The notes under the pieces were generated by a model. That model did no database searches and was not told the DNA's origin. It saw only the letters and a list, made by a program, of their open reading frames with translations. Both the position numbers and the translations under genes were made by a program. Positions 34,120 through 42,279 of a DNA stretch of 52,462 nt are shown here, in pieces (the first letter of the stretch is position 1; each line of letters starts with the position of its first letter). The stretch spans positions 1 to 52,462 of the forward strand of contig JAPKAM010000008.1 of assembly GCA_028825265.1 (NCBI GenBank). The letters run 5' to 3'. Source of the DNA: Planctomycetota bacterium. Lineage in GTDB: Bacteria > Planctomycetota > UBA8108 > UBA1146.

Positions 34120-35337
34120 TTATCCGCTGCTCCTCAAGGCTTCGGTCGGGCTCGACCTGAGGAATGGAATGCCGGCGGCCAACCCTGCCACGATTCCAAG
34201 CAGCGACGAGATGGCCAGCGCCAGCATCACCAGTGATCCACCGATATGATAATTTTGGATGTTCTGGGCGAAGATCCGGATCAGGCCACCTTCGGTGGCG
34301 ATGGCGAGCAGGATGCCGATGCTTCCACCCAGCAAGGAGATGATCAACCCTTCCCAGATCAGCAACATGGTGCTGACGATGGGACGAAATCCGAGGGCCT
34401 GTAGAATGCCAGATTCCTGCAGTCTTTGCCTTCCGCTGATCATCATGGTGTTGACCACAGAGAAGAAGATGGAGAAGAGTACCGCTCCGCCAATGGTGCC
34501 GAGGAACAGTGGCAAGTTTCCGATGGCGGAGACGAAGAATGAAGCAAAGGCCGCCTCGGTGATGGTCTGGGTGCGCTGGGGACCATTGGCAAAGAGTGCA
34601 TCGATATCCTCTGCGACCTGATCGATCTGAACATCCTCATCGGTGTTGACGTAGTAGACTCCGGCCCCGTGAGTTCCGAGCGCTTCGCCATTATCGAAGG
34701 CCTCGTTGAGGTAGTCGGAGCGGAAGTACATCGTGGTTTCGGGGATCCGTGCCTTGAGTGGTCGGTAGACGCCGACGATGACGAACTCCCAGGCCCTTCC
34801 ATCTACACGGGGGTAGAGGGACGGAATCAGCGGGATCGTATCTCCCAGTTGGAAACCGAAGCGCTCATCATCGCGCAGGCCGATGCCGATGATGGCCGCC
34901 CGGCGATCATTGCTAAATGCCTTTTGTACCGCAGCCCTCGCTGCCGGGCCGGTGATTCCTCCGGGTGCTTCGATGATCTCGATATCCTTGGTGTACATGT
35001 CGAGGAATCGTTCATGATCGACGGCGAACTGAGCAAAGAAGTTTTTTCGATCCTGGTAGTAGGCGCCAAACCAGCGGAACTTGGTGGTCAGGTGCACGCC
35101 ATCGATGGTGTCGATCTTTTGCTGGTATGACGTTGGCAGGTCGACGAACAGGCTGACTGCGGACTGGGTCACCAGGCGGTGGGAGGAGGCGCTGCGGACC
35201 CCCTCTTCCATCCCCTGAACCACTGCGATCAGGAAGCAGAGCAAGAACACGGCGATGGAGATGGCCATGACGGTCAGGCCATTTCGCACTTTTCTGGCCA
35301 TCAGGTGGCGCAGCGCCAGTCGTAATGGGAATCGCAC
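34120..35337 (-). CDS. ABC transporter permease, FtsX/MacB type (first of pair)
   Basis: 405 residues with the same layout as its neighbour: TM1 'GLTVMAISIAVFLLCFLIAVVQG', periplasmic domain, then 'SGRQRLQESGILQALGFRP' and three TM helices. Directly abuts the ATPase gene (stop at 35338). Confidence 0.9.
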   Translation of the reverse strand: MRFPLRLALRHLMARKVRNGLTVMAISIAVFLLCFLIAVVQGMEEGVRSASSHRLVTQSAVSLFVDLPTSYQQKIDTIDGVHLTTKFRWFGAYYQDRKNFFAQFAVDHERFLDMYTKDIEIIEAPGGITGPAARAAVQKAFSNDRRAAIIGIGLRDDERFGFQLGDTIPLIPSLYPRVDGRAWEFVIVGVYRPLKARIPETTMYFRSDYLNEAFDNGEALGTHGAGVYYVNTDEDVQIDQVAEDIDALFANGPQRTQTITEAAFASFFVSAIGNLPLFLGTIGGAVLFSIFFSVVNTMMISGRQRLQESGILQALGFRPIVSTMLLIWEGLIISLLGGSIGILLAIATEGGLIRIFAQNIQNYHIGGSLVMLALAISSLLGIVAGLAAGIPFLRSSPTEALRSSG

Positions 35338-36033
35338 TCAGGCCTCCTGCTGCTGGTCTTCCACCAGCAGACCCTTGTCCAGTTCGAGCAATCTTTTGGC
35401 CTGCTTCGCCGCGATCAGATCGTGAGTCACCATCAGGATGGTTTTGCCCAGTTCACTGTTGAGACGACCGAGAATCTGGAGCACTTCATCGGCGCTGCTG
35501 CGGTCCAAATCTCCAGTGGGTTCATCGGCGATGATCACGTCGGGGTCAGTGGCGATGGCTCTGGCGATGGCCACCCTTTGCTCTTGTCCGCCCGAGAGTT
35601 GAGAAGGGAGATGCGACGCACGATCAGCAAGCCCGACGATGTCGAGGGCGAAATCGGCCTGCTTCCTTCGATCCGCGGCGGACAGGGGGGTCAATTGGAG
35701 CGGCAGCATGACATTTTCGAGGGCGGTCAGGACCGGTAGCAAGTTGAAGGACTGGAAGACAAATCCGACATGGCGAGACCGCCAGGAAGGAAGTTTGCTG
35801 CGAGACATCGAACTGACCTCGGAGCCCGCGACGTGGACCGATCCGGAGTCACAGGAATCGAGGCCTCCGACGAGATTCAGGATGGTGGTCTTGCCCGAAC
35901 CACTGGGCCCCATCAAGGCCACGAAATCACTGGTGGTGATGGTCAGGTCGAGTTGGTCGAGAACCGTGAGAGTTTCTCCTCCACGGGTGTAACTCTTGCT
36001 GACCTTTTTCAGGGTGATGAAATCGTCGGACAT
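35338..36033 (-). CDS. ABC transporter ATPase, LolD/MacB type
   Basis: 231 residues. Walker A 'GPSGSGKTT', Q-loop '[18 protein letters not shown]', signature '[14 protein letters not shown]' (family norm is LSGGQQQR), Walker B '[12 protein letters not shown]' and H-loop 'MVTHD'. Drives the two permeases encoded after it. Confidence 0.93.
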   Translation of the reverse strand: MSDDFITLKKVSKSYTRGGETLTVLDQLDLTITTSDFVALMGPSGSGKTTILNLVGGLDSCDSGSVHVAGSEVSSMSRSKLPSWRSRHVGFVFQSFNLLPVLTALENVMLPLQLTPLSAADRRKQADFALDIVGLADRASHLPSQLSGGQEQRVAIARAIATDPDVIIADEPTGDLDRSSADEVLQILGRLNSELGKTILMVTHDLIAAKQAKRLLELDKGLLVEDQQQEA

Positions 36034-37239
36034 CTAGGGGCTCCTCACCTGGATACGGTCGCCGGATCGCAGTGCGGGATCGGGGTCTAGCACCACAGTT
36101 TCGCCTCCGATGAGTCCCGAGCCCACCTCGATGAAGCCATCTCCTACATCGTCTCGCAGGGTGATGGCACGCATTTCGATGATGCCATTGCGAACGACCA
36201 AGACTTGCGGTTGTTCGGTCGCCAGCAGCGCTCGAATCGGTAGTAAAACCTGTGGTGGAGTCGGATTGGCTTCCGATTCGGGCACAAAGACGACTCGAAC
36301 TCCCAGTTCTGGAAGTAGTTTTTCATCGCGATCGATGAATTCGGCTCTCAGTTCGACAGTCGCCTTGGATCGATTTGCGGTGGGCCAGATCTGGCGGATT
36401 CGACCGCGGTATCCCTTGTCGGGATACGCATCGAGGTAAATCAGCACCGGCGCACCGGTACGAGCCGCTTCGAGGGTGGTCTGGGCCAGTTCGATCTGCA
36501 CCTCGAGTGTCTCGAAATCGACCAGCGTGGCGACCGAGCCGCGAACGTTGACTCCTCCGCCGGTGGAAGCCACCACCTCACCGACCTCTGCGTTCTTCTC
36601 GACCACGATCCCCGAGAAGGGCGCATAGACGGTCGACTTGTCGATGCGAGCCTCGACCTCTTCGATGGAAGCATTGAGAGAAGCGACCCTTGCGGTGGCG
36701 GCGAGCGAGGTGGCCCGGGCCGTATCGAGTTCAGAGCGCGAAAGATCATCGGTACTGGAGAGAGACTGTTGTCGTTCGAGAGCCAGGCGAGCTCGCTCCG
36801 CTTCGGCCAGGCTACCGTCTCGGTCCGCCTGCAGCCGAGCCCGGGAAGCTTGCAACTCTCGACTATCGAGGCGCGCCACCACATCTCCGCGCTCGACCCT
36901 GGTGCCCTCCTCGACATTCAATTCGATGAGGCGCCCGGGGATGTCGGTGGAGAGGGAGGCTCGCCGTCGCGGGACGATGTAACCATTCGATGCGACGCCA
37001 GTGCGGTCGCTGGCCCCCCCTCGTCTTTGCACGCGTCCGGTGATCACCTCGGGATCCTGAGACTGGACGCTGGAAGGGATTTCTTTCCAGGCGATGTAAC
37101 CGACGACCAGCATCAACAGCAGGAGGATTGGCCAGCGGGAGTTCGAGGTCGGTGGGGTTCGATCGATCTTCAACTGAGAGAGATCGTGTCTGGGAGATCC
37201 ACCGTCGGAGGCGGGTGTGGTGTCAGGATTTGTCATCAC
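36034..37239 (-). CDS. MacA/HlyD-type periplasmic adaptor
   Basis: 401 residues: N-terminal anchor 'WPILLLLMLVVGYIAW', lipoyl-like 'GRLIELNVEEGTRVERGDVVARLDSRE', alpha-helical hairpin rich in Arg/Ala/Glu, second lipoyl half 'APFSGIVVEKNAEVGEVV', then beta-barrel and membrane-proximal parts. First gene of the exporter operon; the adaptor would link the permeases to an outer-membrane channel not encoded here. Confidence 0.9.
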   Translation of the reverse strand: MMTNPDTTPASDGGSPRHDLSQLKIDRTPPTSNSRWPILLLLMLVVGYIAWKEIPSSVQSQDPEVITGRVQRRGGASDRTGVASNGYIVPRRRASLSTDIPGRLIELNVEEGTRVERGDVVARLDSRELQASRARLQADRDGSLAEAERARLALERQQSLSSTDDLSRSELDTARATSLAATARVASLNASIEEVEARIDKSTVYAPFSGIVVEKNAEVGEVVASTGGGVNVRGSVATLVDFETLEVQIELAQTTLEAARTGAPVLIYLDAYPDKGYRGRIRQIWPTANRSKATVELRAEFIDRDEKLLPELGVRVVFVPESEANPTPPQVLLPIRALLATEQPQVLVVRNGIIEMRAITLRDDVGDGFIEVGSGLIGGETVVLDPDPALRSGDRIQVRSP

Positions 37240-37311
37240 ATCCTCGCTGGTTTAGGGGATCTGAGGTCTCGAAGGGCAGGATGCCAGATCGAGGTCTACT
37301 TTCCAGCGCTT

Positions 37312-38301
37312 CTACCAGCCGATCCTCCTCTTGGCGTCCTCGATGCCATGTTCGAGAGATTCGCTGGAGGAGGATCCCGTAGGACGCTGCGGAGGGAAGA
37401 TTTCCTCTCGCTGGCGTGGATATGCAGACGACCTCAGATGCGCGGGCATCGCATGACCGGAGCGTCGGCGCCGCTGTTGGCGGATGTTGTCGAGAGAGAT
37501 GGGAGCGACCACCGTCGCCTGGCCCGGTCCGCTCGCCGCCTGGGCCAGGATGCGTCCGTCTGGATCGATGACCATGCTGGCACCGGGCCACGAGAAGGGG
37601 GGGTAATGACTCGCCGATGCCCCCTGGTTACAGGCGACCACCGCTGCCAGGTTCTCGATGGCACGGCAGCGGTTGATCACCGTCCACCAGTCCATCGGTT
37701 CGGCAGCTCCCCACGGGTCCATGTAGGCGCTGATGCGAATCAGTACTTCGGCTCCTCCCAGGGTCAACTCGCGGCAAGTCTCGGGAAAGAGCCAGTCGTA
37801 ACAGGTCGCGACCCCCAGTCGGCCGATCTCGGTCTCGGTGACGGGGAACAGTTCTTCGTCGTAGCCCTCGATGTCGTGGGGACTGGTGTGAACCTCCCAC
37901 GGGATCCATGGATTGACCTTGCGGTAGCGGCTGACGATCTCGCCATCCGGATCGATCAGCACCGTCGTGTTGAAGAGTGCATCGCTCCAGCGTGGGTCGC
38001 TCTCGAGAAAGGAACCACTCTGGATCCACACGCCATGTTTTTTTGCTGCGGCTGCCAGTCTGTCGCTGTGCTGATTGGGAAACTCGACCGCCAGTTTCTC
38101 GCTCAGTTCCTCGACACTCTCGTAGATCGGTGCCGCATGCGCGAACTCGGGAAAGACCACCAGCTTGATGTCATGAAAGGGACGGTATCCGATCACCGCC
38201 TGTTCCAACTGTTCGATGATGCGAGTCGTGTTGTCGGTCATCTGTTCCCGATCGCGAGGGTTCGGCTGATCGGTCTGGCAGCAAGCGGCATAGTAGTTCA
38301 T
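37312..38301 (-). CDS. Nitrilase-superfamily carbon-nitrogen hydrolase
   Basis: 329 residues from the ATG following GGAGG. Catalytic triad visible: Glu in 'LVVFPEFAH', Lys in 'RYRKVNPW', Cys in 'VATCYDWLF'. The position before Cys and the overall layout resemble aliphatic amidase or N-carbamoyl hydrolase branches; the substrate cannot be fixed from sequence. Its C-terminus is Arg/Ser-rich and of low complexity. 72 bp upstream of the adaptor gene start on the other side, no overlap with dinB. Confidence 0.87.
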   Translation of the reverse strand: MNYYAACCQTDQPNPRDREQMTDNTTRIIEQLEQAVIGYRPFHDIKLVVFPEFAHAAPIYESVEELSEKLAVEFPNQHSDRLAAAAKKHGVWIQSGSFLESDPRWSDALFNTTVLIDPDGEIVSRYRKVNPWIPWEVHTSPHDIEGYDEELFPVTETEIGRLGVATCYDWLFPETCRELTLGGAEVLIRISAYMDPWGAAEPMDWWTVINRCRAIENLAAVVACNQGASASHYPPFSWPGASMVIDPDGRILAQAASGPGQATVVAPISLDNIRQQRRRRSGHAMPAHLRSSAYPRQREEIFPPQRPTGSSSSESLEHGIEDAKRRIGW

Positions 38302-38365
38302 CGAGTTCCTCCGGTGACTGGGCACCCCGATGGCTGGAGTGCAGGTCGCCCAATGGTAACCGTTG

Positions 38366-39691
38366 TCAGCGGGTCAGGCACGAGGTGCGCAGGATGAGTC
38401 CGTGCCGATCGCGTTCGAGACCGGTTCTGGCTCTCTTCTCATCACCCTTCTCGTCACCTCTGTTGTGGCCCGATTGCAGGGTCAGGGCACTGCCGCGTAG
38501 TAAAGCGCCATGGCCGTGGCGCATGCGGATTTGATCGACCTGCTCGAGGATCTGTTTCCAGCGCTGACCCGACTGCGAATCAGCCTGCGAATCAGCCTGC
38601 GGCGCGTCGATGTCAGCGGCGAACAGGTCTCCTTGTTGAAACGTGGGGGCGAGGCGAATGCGGTCGAGTTGGATCCCGACAAAGCGGATGGCGGTGCGAC
38701 GCCCCTCCATCGAAAGGCGCAGTTCGAGAGCGGCCTGGATGATGAAAGGATCGAGGGCGGTTGGAGCGGCCAGCACGATGCGGCGACGATCGCGGCGGTG
38801 ATCACTATGAGTGACCTGGAGCGAGATCCCCCCCGCTTCCAGACCTCTCTGGCGCAGATATCTGGCGGCTCGTTCCGCCAGATATTCGATCATCGCATCG
38901 AGGGTGCGGGGGCAGGTGACATCTTGATCGAAGGATGTCCCACGCTGAATCGATCGTGGGATCTCGCGACCACCGATGGGACGATGATCTTCGCCTCGGC
39001 AGCGCTCGTAGAGGGACTCGCCATGACGGCCGAGGATTCCGGCGAGAGCGGGTCGCGAGAGTTCTCGCAGCTGTTCGATCTTGTCGATGCCGAGATTCGA
39101 GAGGATCTCGACGGTACGAGGGCCGACCCCGGGTAAGTGTTCTATCGGCAATCGTAATAGAAAAGTTTCCTCTTGTTCCGGTTCCAGGTATCCGAGGCCA
39201 TTGGGTTTGTGGAACTTGCCGATGAGTCGGGCGAACATTCGGTTACGCCCGAGTCCCGCGGTGACGGTCAGTCCAGTACTGGAGTGAATCGCATCGCGTA
39301 GCCGGGCGATTTCTTTGGCGGGATCCGGATAGATTTGCTCGGTTCCGGTCAGGTCGCAGTACGCCTCGTCGAGGTGTTCTTCGACTAGCGGTGACCAGTT
39401 CTGGCAGATCTCAAACATACGGGTGGCGTAACAGCGATAGATCGATTCGTGACCGCGTACGATCACTAGTGGCGGACATTTCCGGAGCGCCAGGCCGAGC
39501 GGCATTCCCGCCTTCAACCCGTGACTTCTCGCCTCGTAAGAACAGGAAGCGATGACGCCACTCCCGACCGCAACCGGCTGTCCGGCGAGACGTGGATTGC
39601 GCAACTGTTCGACCGAGGCGAAGAAGGCATCGATGTCGAGGTGAAGGATCAGCGGGCGCAGAATCTTCGAGGGGGAAAATGATGGAGACAC
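38366..39691 (-). CDS. dinB: DNA polymerase IV (Y family, DinB)
   Basis: 441 residues. GTG start with AGGA at good spacing. Metal site Asp19/Asp21 in 'LHLDIDAFFASVEQ' and Asp108-Glu109 in 'EEHLDEAYCD'; helix-hairpin-helix 'LPGVGPRTVEILSNLGI'; little-finger domain; a clamp-binding-like 'QGDLF' at 353-357, followed by 'DSQADSQS' repeats. Translesion polymerase, here preceded by the same SOS box as dnaE2. Confidence 0.94.
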   Translation of the reverse strand: MSPSFSPSKILRPLILHLDIDAFFASVEQLRNPRLAGQPVAVGSGVIASCSYEARSHGLKAGMPLGLALRKCPPLVIVRGHESIYRCYATRMFEICQNWSPLVEEHLDEAYCDLTGTEQIYPDPAKEIARLRDAIHSSTGLTVTAGLGRNRMFARLIGKFHKPNGLGYLEPEQEETFLLRLPIEHLPGVGPRTVEILSNLGIDKIEQLRELSRPALAGILGRHGESLYERCRGEDHRPIGGREIPRSIQRGTSFDQDVTCPRTLDAMIEYLAERAARYLRQRGLEAGGISLQVTHSDHRRDRRRIVLAAPTALDPFIIQAALELRLSMEGRRTAIRFVGIQLDRIRLAPTFQQGDLFAADIDAPQADSQADSQSGQRWKQILEQVDQIRMRHGHGALLRGSALTLQSGHNRGDEKGDEKRARTGLERDRHGLILRTSCLTR

Positions 39692-39732
39692 GGGTCTTCC
39701 TTTCTCTTTTTTCGGGCGGCAACGGGGTGGGA

Positions 39733-39759
39733 CAGGATAGCGAACATCTGTTCGCCATC
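39733..39759 (-). promoter_or_regulatory. LexA-type SOS box upstream of dinB
   Basis: 27 bases identical to 11644-11670, centred on GCGAACATCTGTTCGC. On the minus strand it is followed by the -10 TATCCT; the -35 position reads GTAGAT. About 42 bp upstream of the dinB GTG. It also lies about 80 bp upstream of the divergent enoyl-CoA hydratase gene, which it might affect. Confidence 0.85.
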
Positions 39760-39837
39760 TACCCTTGACTTGTGTTGTGGGTTGCTGGACAGCACCATGC
39801 GCCCCGTCTCGTGAAACACGTCGATGAGAGGAATGAA

Positions 39838-40656
39838 ATGGAAACGCTCGAATTGAGAGGTCCCGACGCCAGCGGCCTCGCGACGCTGACGCTCAATCGG
39901 CCCGGTCAGTTGAACTCCCTCGACGGCACGATGGTCGAGGAGTTGGAGGCGGCACTCACCGAGGTGGCTGCGAATCGCGAGATCCGGGTGCTTCGACTGA
40001 TGGGAGCGGGTCGAGGATTCATGGCCGGTGGCGACCTGCGCTGGTTTGCTGGCATGTTTGGCCGCTGTTCCGACCCGGACCAGCGGCGTGAGCTGGTCGC
40101 CGAGGAGATTCGCTCGGTGCACCGCACCATCACTGCCATCGATCGACTGGCGGTTCCTGTGGTGGCCCAGGTTCACGGAGCGTGTGCTGGATTTGGACTG
40201 AGTCTGGCACTGGCTTGCGACTTGGTGATCTGCGCCAGAGACAGCAAAATCACCCTCGCCTACACCGGCATCGGTACCAGTCCCGATGGTGGATCGACTT
40301 ATCAGTTGAACCGTTTGATCGGCCGTCAGAGAGCGATGCAGATGGCGCTACTCAACGAGCGCATCGATGGAGACACCGCCTGTTCCTGGGGGCTCTTCGC
40401 ACGTGCTGTGGATCGGGATCTACTGGAGGAAGAGACGCTGCGAGTCTGCATGCAACTTGCAGATGGACCGTTACAAGCGCTGGTTCGTACTCGTAAACTA
40501 CTTCGCGATGACTCAGGAACCCTGGAGCAGGTGCTGGAGGCCGAGGCGATTTCGTTCGCAGAATGTGCCGCAGGAGAAGAGTTTCCAGAGGGGGTGCAAG
40601 CCTTCATCGATAAGCGTCCCGCAGATTACAGATCAGCGACAGGAGGTGCGTCTTGA
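39838..40656 (+). CDS. Enoyl-CoA hydratase/isomerase family protein
   Basis: 272 residues from the ATG after GAGAGG. Crotonase fold: oxyanion-hole 'GRGFMAGGDLRWF' and 'VHGACAGFGLSLALACDL', then 'TGIGTSPDGGSTYQLNRLIG', of the PaaG-like type. Hydrates or isomerises enoyl-CoA thioesters in beta-oxidation-like pathways. Its stop overlaps the TTG start of the next gene (TTGA). Confidence 0.9.
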   Translation: METLELRGPDASGLATLTLNRPGQLNSLDGTMVEELEAALTEVAANREIRVLRLMGAGRGFMAGGDLRWFAGMFGRCSDPDQRRELVAEEIRSVHRTITAIDRLAVPVVAQVHGACAGFGLSLALACDLVICARDSKITLAYTGIGTSPDGGSTYQLNRLIGRQRAMQMALLNERIDGDTACSWGLFARAVDRDLLEEETLRVCMQLADGPLQALVRTRKLLRDDSGTLEQVLEAEAISFAECAAGEEFPEGVQAFIDKRPADYRSATGGAS

Positions 40657-41516
40657 ACGATCAATCTTCTTCAGAAAAGCCGCTCGCAGGCAAGGTGATG
40701 CTGCTGTCCGGCGGAAGTCGGGGAATCGGCCGTGCGATTGCCCTGCGTGCCGCACGTGACGGGGCCAAGGTGGTGATTGCAGCGAAGACGGATCAGCCGC
40801 ATCCACAACTGCCTGGAACGATTCACGAGACCGCTAAGATGGTCGAGGAGGCCGGCGGTGAAGCGCTCGCCGTCAAGATGGATATTCGAGATGATGAACT
40901 GGTCGAGGCGGCGGTTGCTGCGGCGGTGGATCGCTTTGGCAGAATCGACATCCTGGTCAACAATGCCAGCGCCATCTCCCTGACACCGGTGAGCCAGACT
41001 CCGATGAAACGCGTCGATCTGATGTTCGATGTCAATGTCAGAGGGACCTACACCTTTACCCGAGCCGCCATCGAAGCGATGAGTCATGGCGATGGCGCTC
41101 ACGTGGTGAATCTCTCGCCACCGCTCTCGATGCGACCCGTCTGGTTCGCGCGGCATACCGCCTACACCATCTCCAAGTACGGAATGAGTCTGTGCGTACT
41201 GGGGATGAGCGAAGAACTGAAACCGTTGGGCATCGCCGTCAACGGTCTCTGGCCCCGTACCGTCATCGATACCGAAGCACTACGATTGATTCCGGGAATG
41301 GATCGCAGAGCGACTCGCAAGCCTGAGATTGTCGCAGATGCCCTGCATGCCATCGTCACGCGAGATCCGGCAGAGGTCACCGGTCACTTCTTCCTCGACG
41401 AGGATGTGCTGCGAGAGCAGGGGATCGATCCCGATTCCTATGCCACCGTCGCGGGGATCGCACCGATGCCAGATCTGTTCGTCGATGGTCCCGGATCGAT
41501 GTTCTCGGACTCCTGA
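40653..41516 (+). CDS. Short-chain dehydrogenase, HSDL2-like
   Basis: 287 residues, TTG start six nt after AGGAGG. NAD(P) motif 'LLSGGSRGIGRAIA', 'LVNNASAISL', Ser in 'VVNLSPP' and Tyr/Lys in 'AYTISKYG'; the long 'TDQPHPQLPGTIHETAKMVE' loop marks the hydroxysteroid dehydrogenase-like 2 branch, associated with fatty-acyl or sterol oxidation. Coupled to the hydratase gene. Confidence 0.9.
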   Translation: MNDQSSSEKPLAGKVMLLSGGSRGIGRAIALRAARDGAKVVIAAKTDQPHPQLPGTIHETAKMVEEAGGEALAVKMDIRDDELVEAAVAAAVDRFGRIDILVNNASAISLTPVSQTPMKRVDLMFDVNVRGTYTFTRAAIEAMSHGDGAHVVNLSPPLSMRPVWFARHTAYTISKYGMSLCVLGMSEELKPLGIAVNGLWPRTVIDTEALRLIPGMDRRATRKPEIVADALHAIVTRDPAEVTGHFFLDEDVLREQGIDPDSYATVAGIAPMPDLFVDGPGSMFSDS

Positions 41517-41963
41517 TCAGCGCAACTGTTCGAGTTGGGCCAGCACATCGCGACTGAGGGCAACTTTCTGGCCACTTTGATAATTGATCTGGACGATGCG
41601 GGAAGTGCCGAGAGCGACCACTTTGCCCTGTTGTTGCGATTCGAGGCGGTGTTCCAGGGTATACCGATCGGTGCCGATGTCGGCGGTCCGGATCATCGAT
41701 GTGATGGTATCGGGATGCAGTACCGGGCTGCGGAAGATGCACTCGATTCGGGCCAGAATCGGCCCGCTGCAACTGTCAGGACCCAATTCTCTCGATCCGA
41801 TCCGTTGAAACACCTCGAATCGGGCATCCTCGAACCAGCGCAAGAATCGGGTGTTATTGACATGGCCGAGGGCATCCATATCACCCCAGGCGACCACGAT
41901 GGGAATCTTTAAGGGCCAGTAATCTGGCACTGGATCATGATTCTGGCCATTTCCATTGTTCAT
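41517..41963 (-). CDS. Acyl-CoA thioesterase, 4HBT hotdog family
   Basis: 148 residues from the internal ATG at 41963. 'VVAWGDMDALGHVNNTRFLRWFEDAR' region has the catalytic Asp of 4-hydroxybenzoyl-CoA-thioesterase-like enzymes. Likely hydrolyses acyl-CoA. Stop abuts the convergent SDR gene with no spacer. Confidence 0.88.
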   Translation of the reverse strand: MNNGNGQNHDPVPDYWPLKIPIVVAWGDMDALGHVNNTRFLRWFEDARFEVFQRIGSRELGPDSCSGPILARIECIFRSPVLHPDTITSMIRTADIGTDRYTLEHRLESQQQGKVVALGTSRIVQINYQSGQKVALSRDVLAQLEQLR

Positions 41964-42279
41964 CCTGGAGCCCCTGTCGGCAGATCTGCAGCGTTTTTGC
42001 ACTTCGCCGACACTTTGAACCAGAAGAGTTGAGATTGCCAGAGCAGATGTTGCTTGTCTGATACCGGGTCAATCCCGTATCTTCCCCTCTCGTAGACGCT
42101 TCGGTCCTGAGGAGATTGTGGAGTCTGTGGTGATGAGGGAGAGGGGATCCTCTCTCTTGCAGTCGTGACGACTCGATCATGACGACTCAGTCATGACGAC
42201 TCGGTGATGACGACATCGGTGATGGCACCACTCCTCGGGATTCATCGGAGCGTCCAACTCAGCAAGGAGGTACACCAGC
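41964..42279. other. Divergent regulatory region with four 14-bp direct repeats
   Basis: 316 bp without a gene. TGACGACTC starts at 42166, 42180, 42194 and (as TGACGACATC) 42208, an exact 14-bp period, with spacers such as GATCA, AGTCA and GGTGA that make each junction semi-palindromic (GTCATGAC). An imperfect inverted repeat ATACCGGG/CCCGTAT lies at 42061-42080. The array is 60-115 bp before the DUF1302 start and most likely binds a regulator of that operon. Confidence 0.65.

Noticed and set aside
36769-38397. 542-aa plus-strand ORF
   Set aside because: Runs antisense across the adaptor gene and the nitrilase gene, both well supported on the minus strand.
39411-39758. ORF starting 'MANRCSLSC' upstream of dinB
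   Set aside because: Its ATG is part of the LexA box and it is out of frame with dinB; it only resembles the start of the dnaE2 extension because the operator sequence is identical.
42166-42217. CRISPR array or replication iterons
   Set aside because: Spacers are only 5 bp, no cas genes and no replication initiator nearby; an operator array is simpler.
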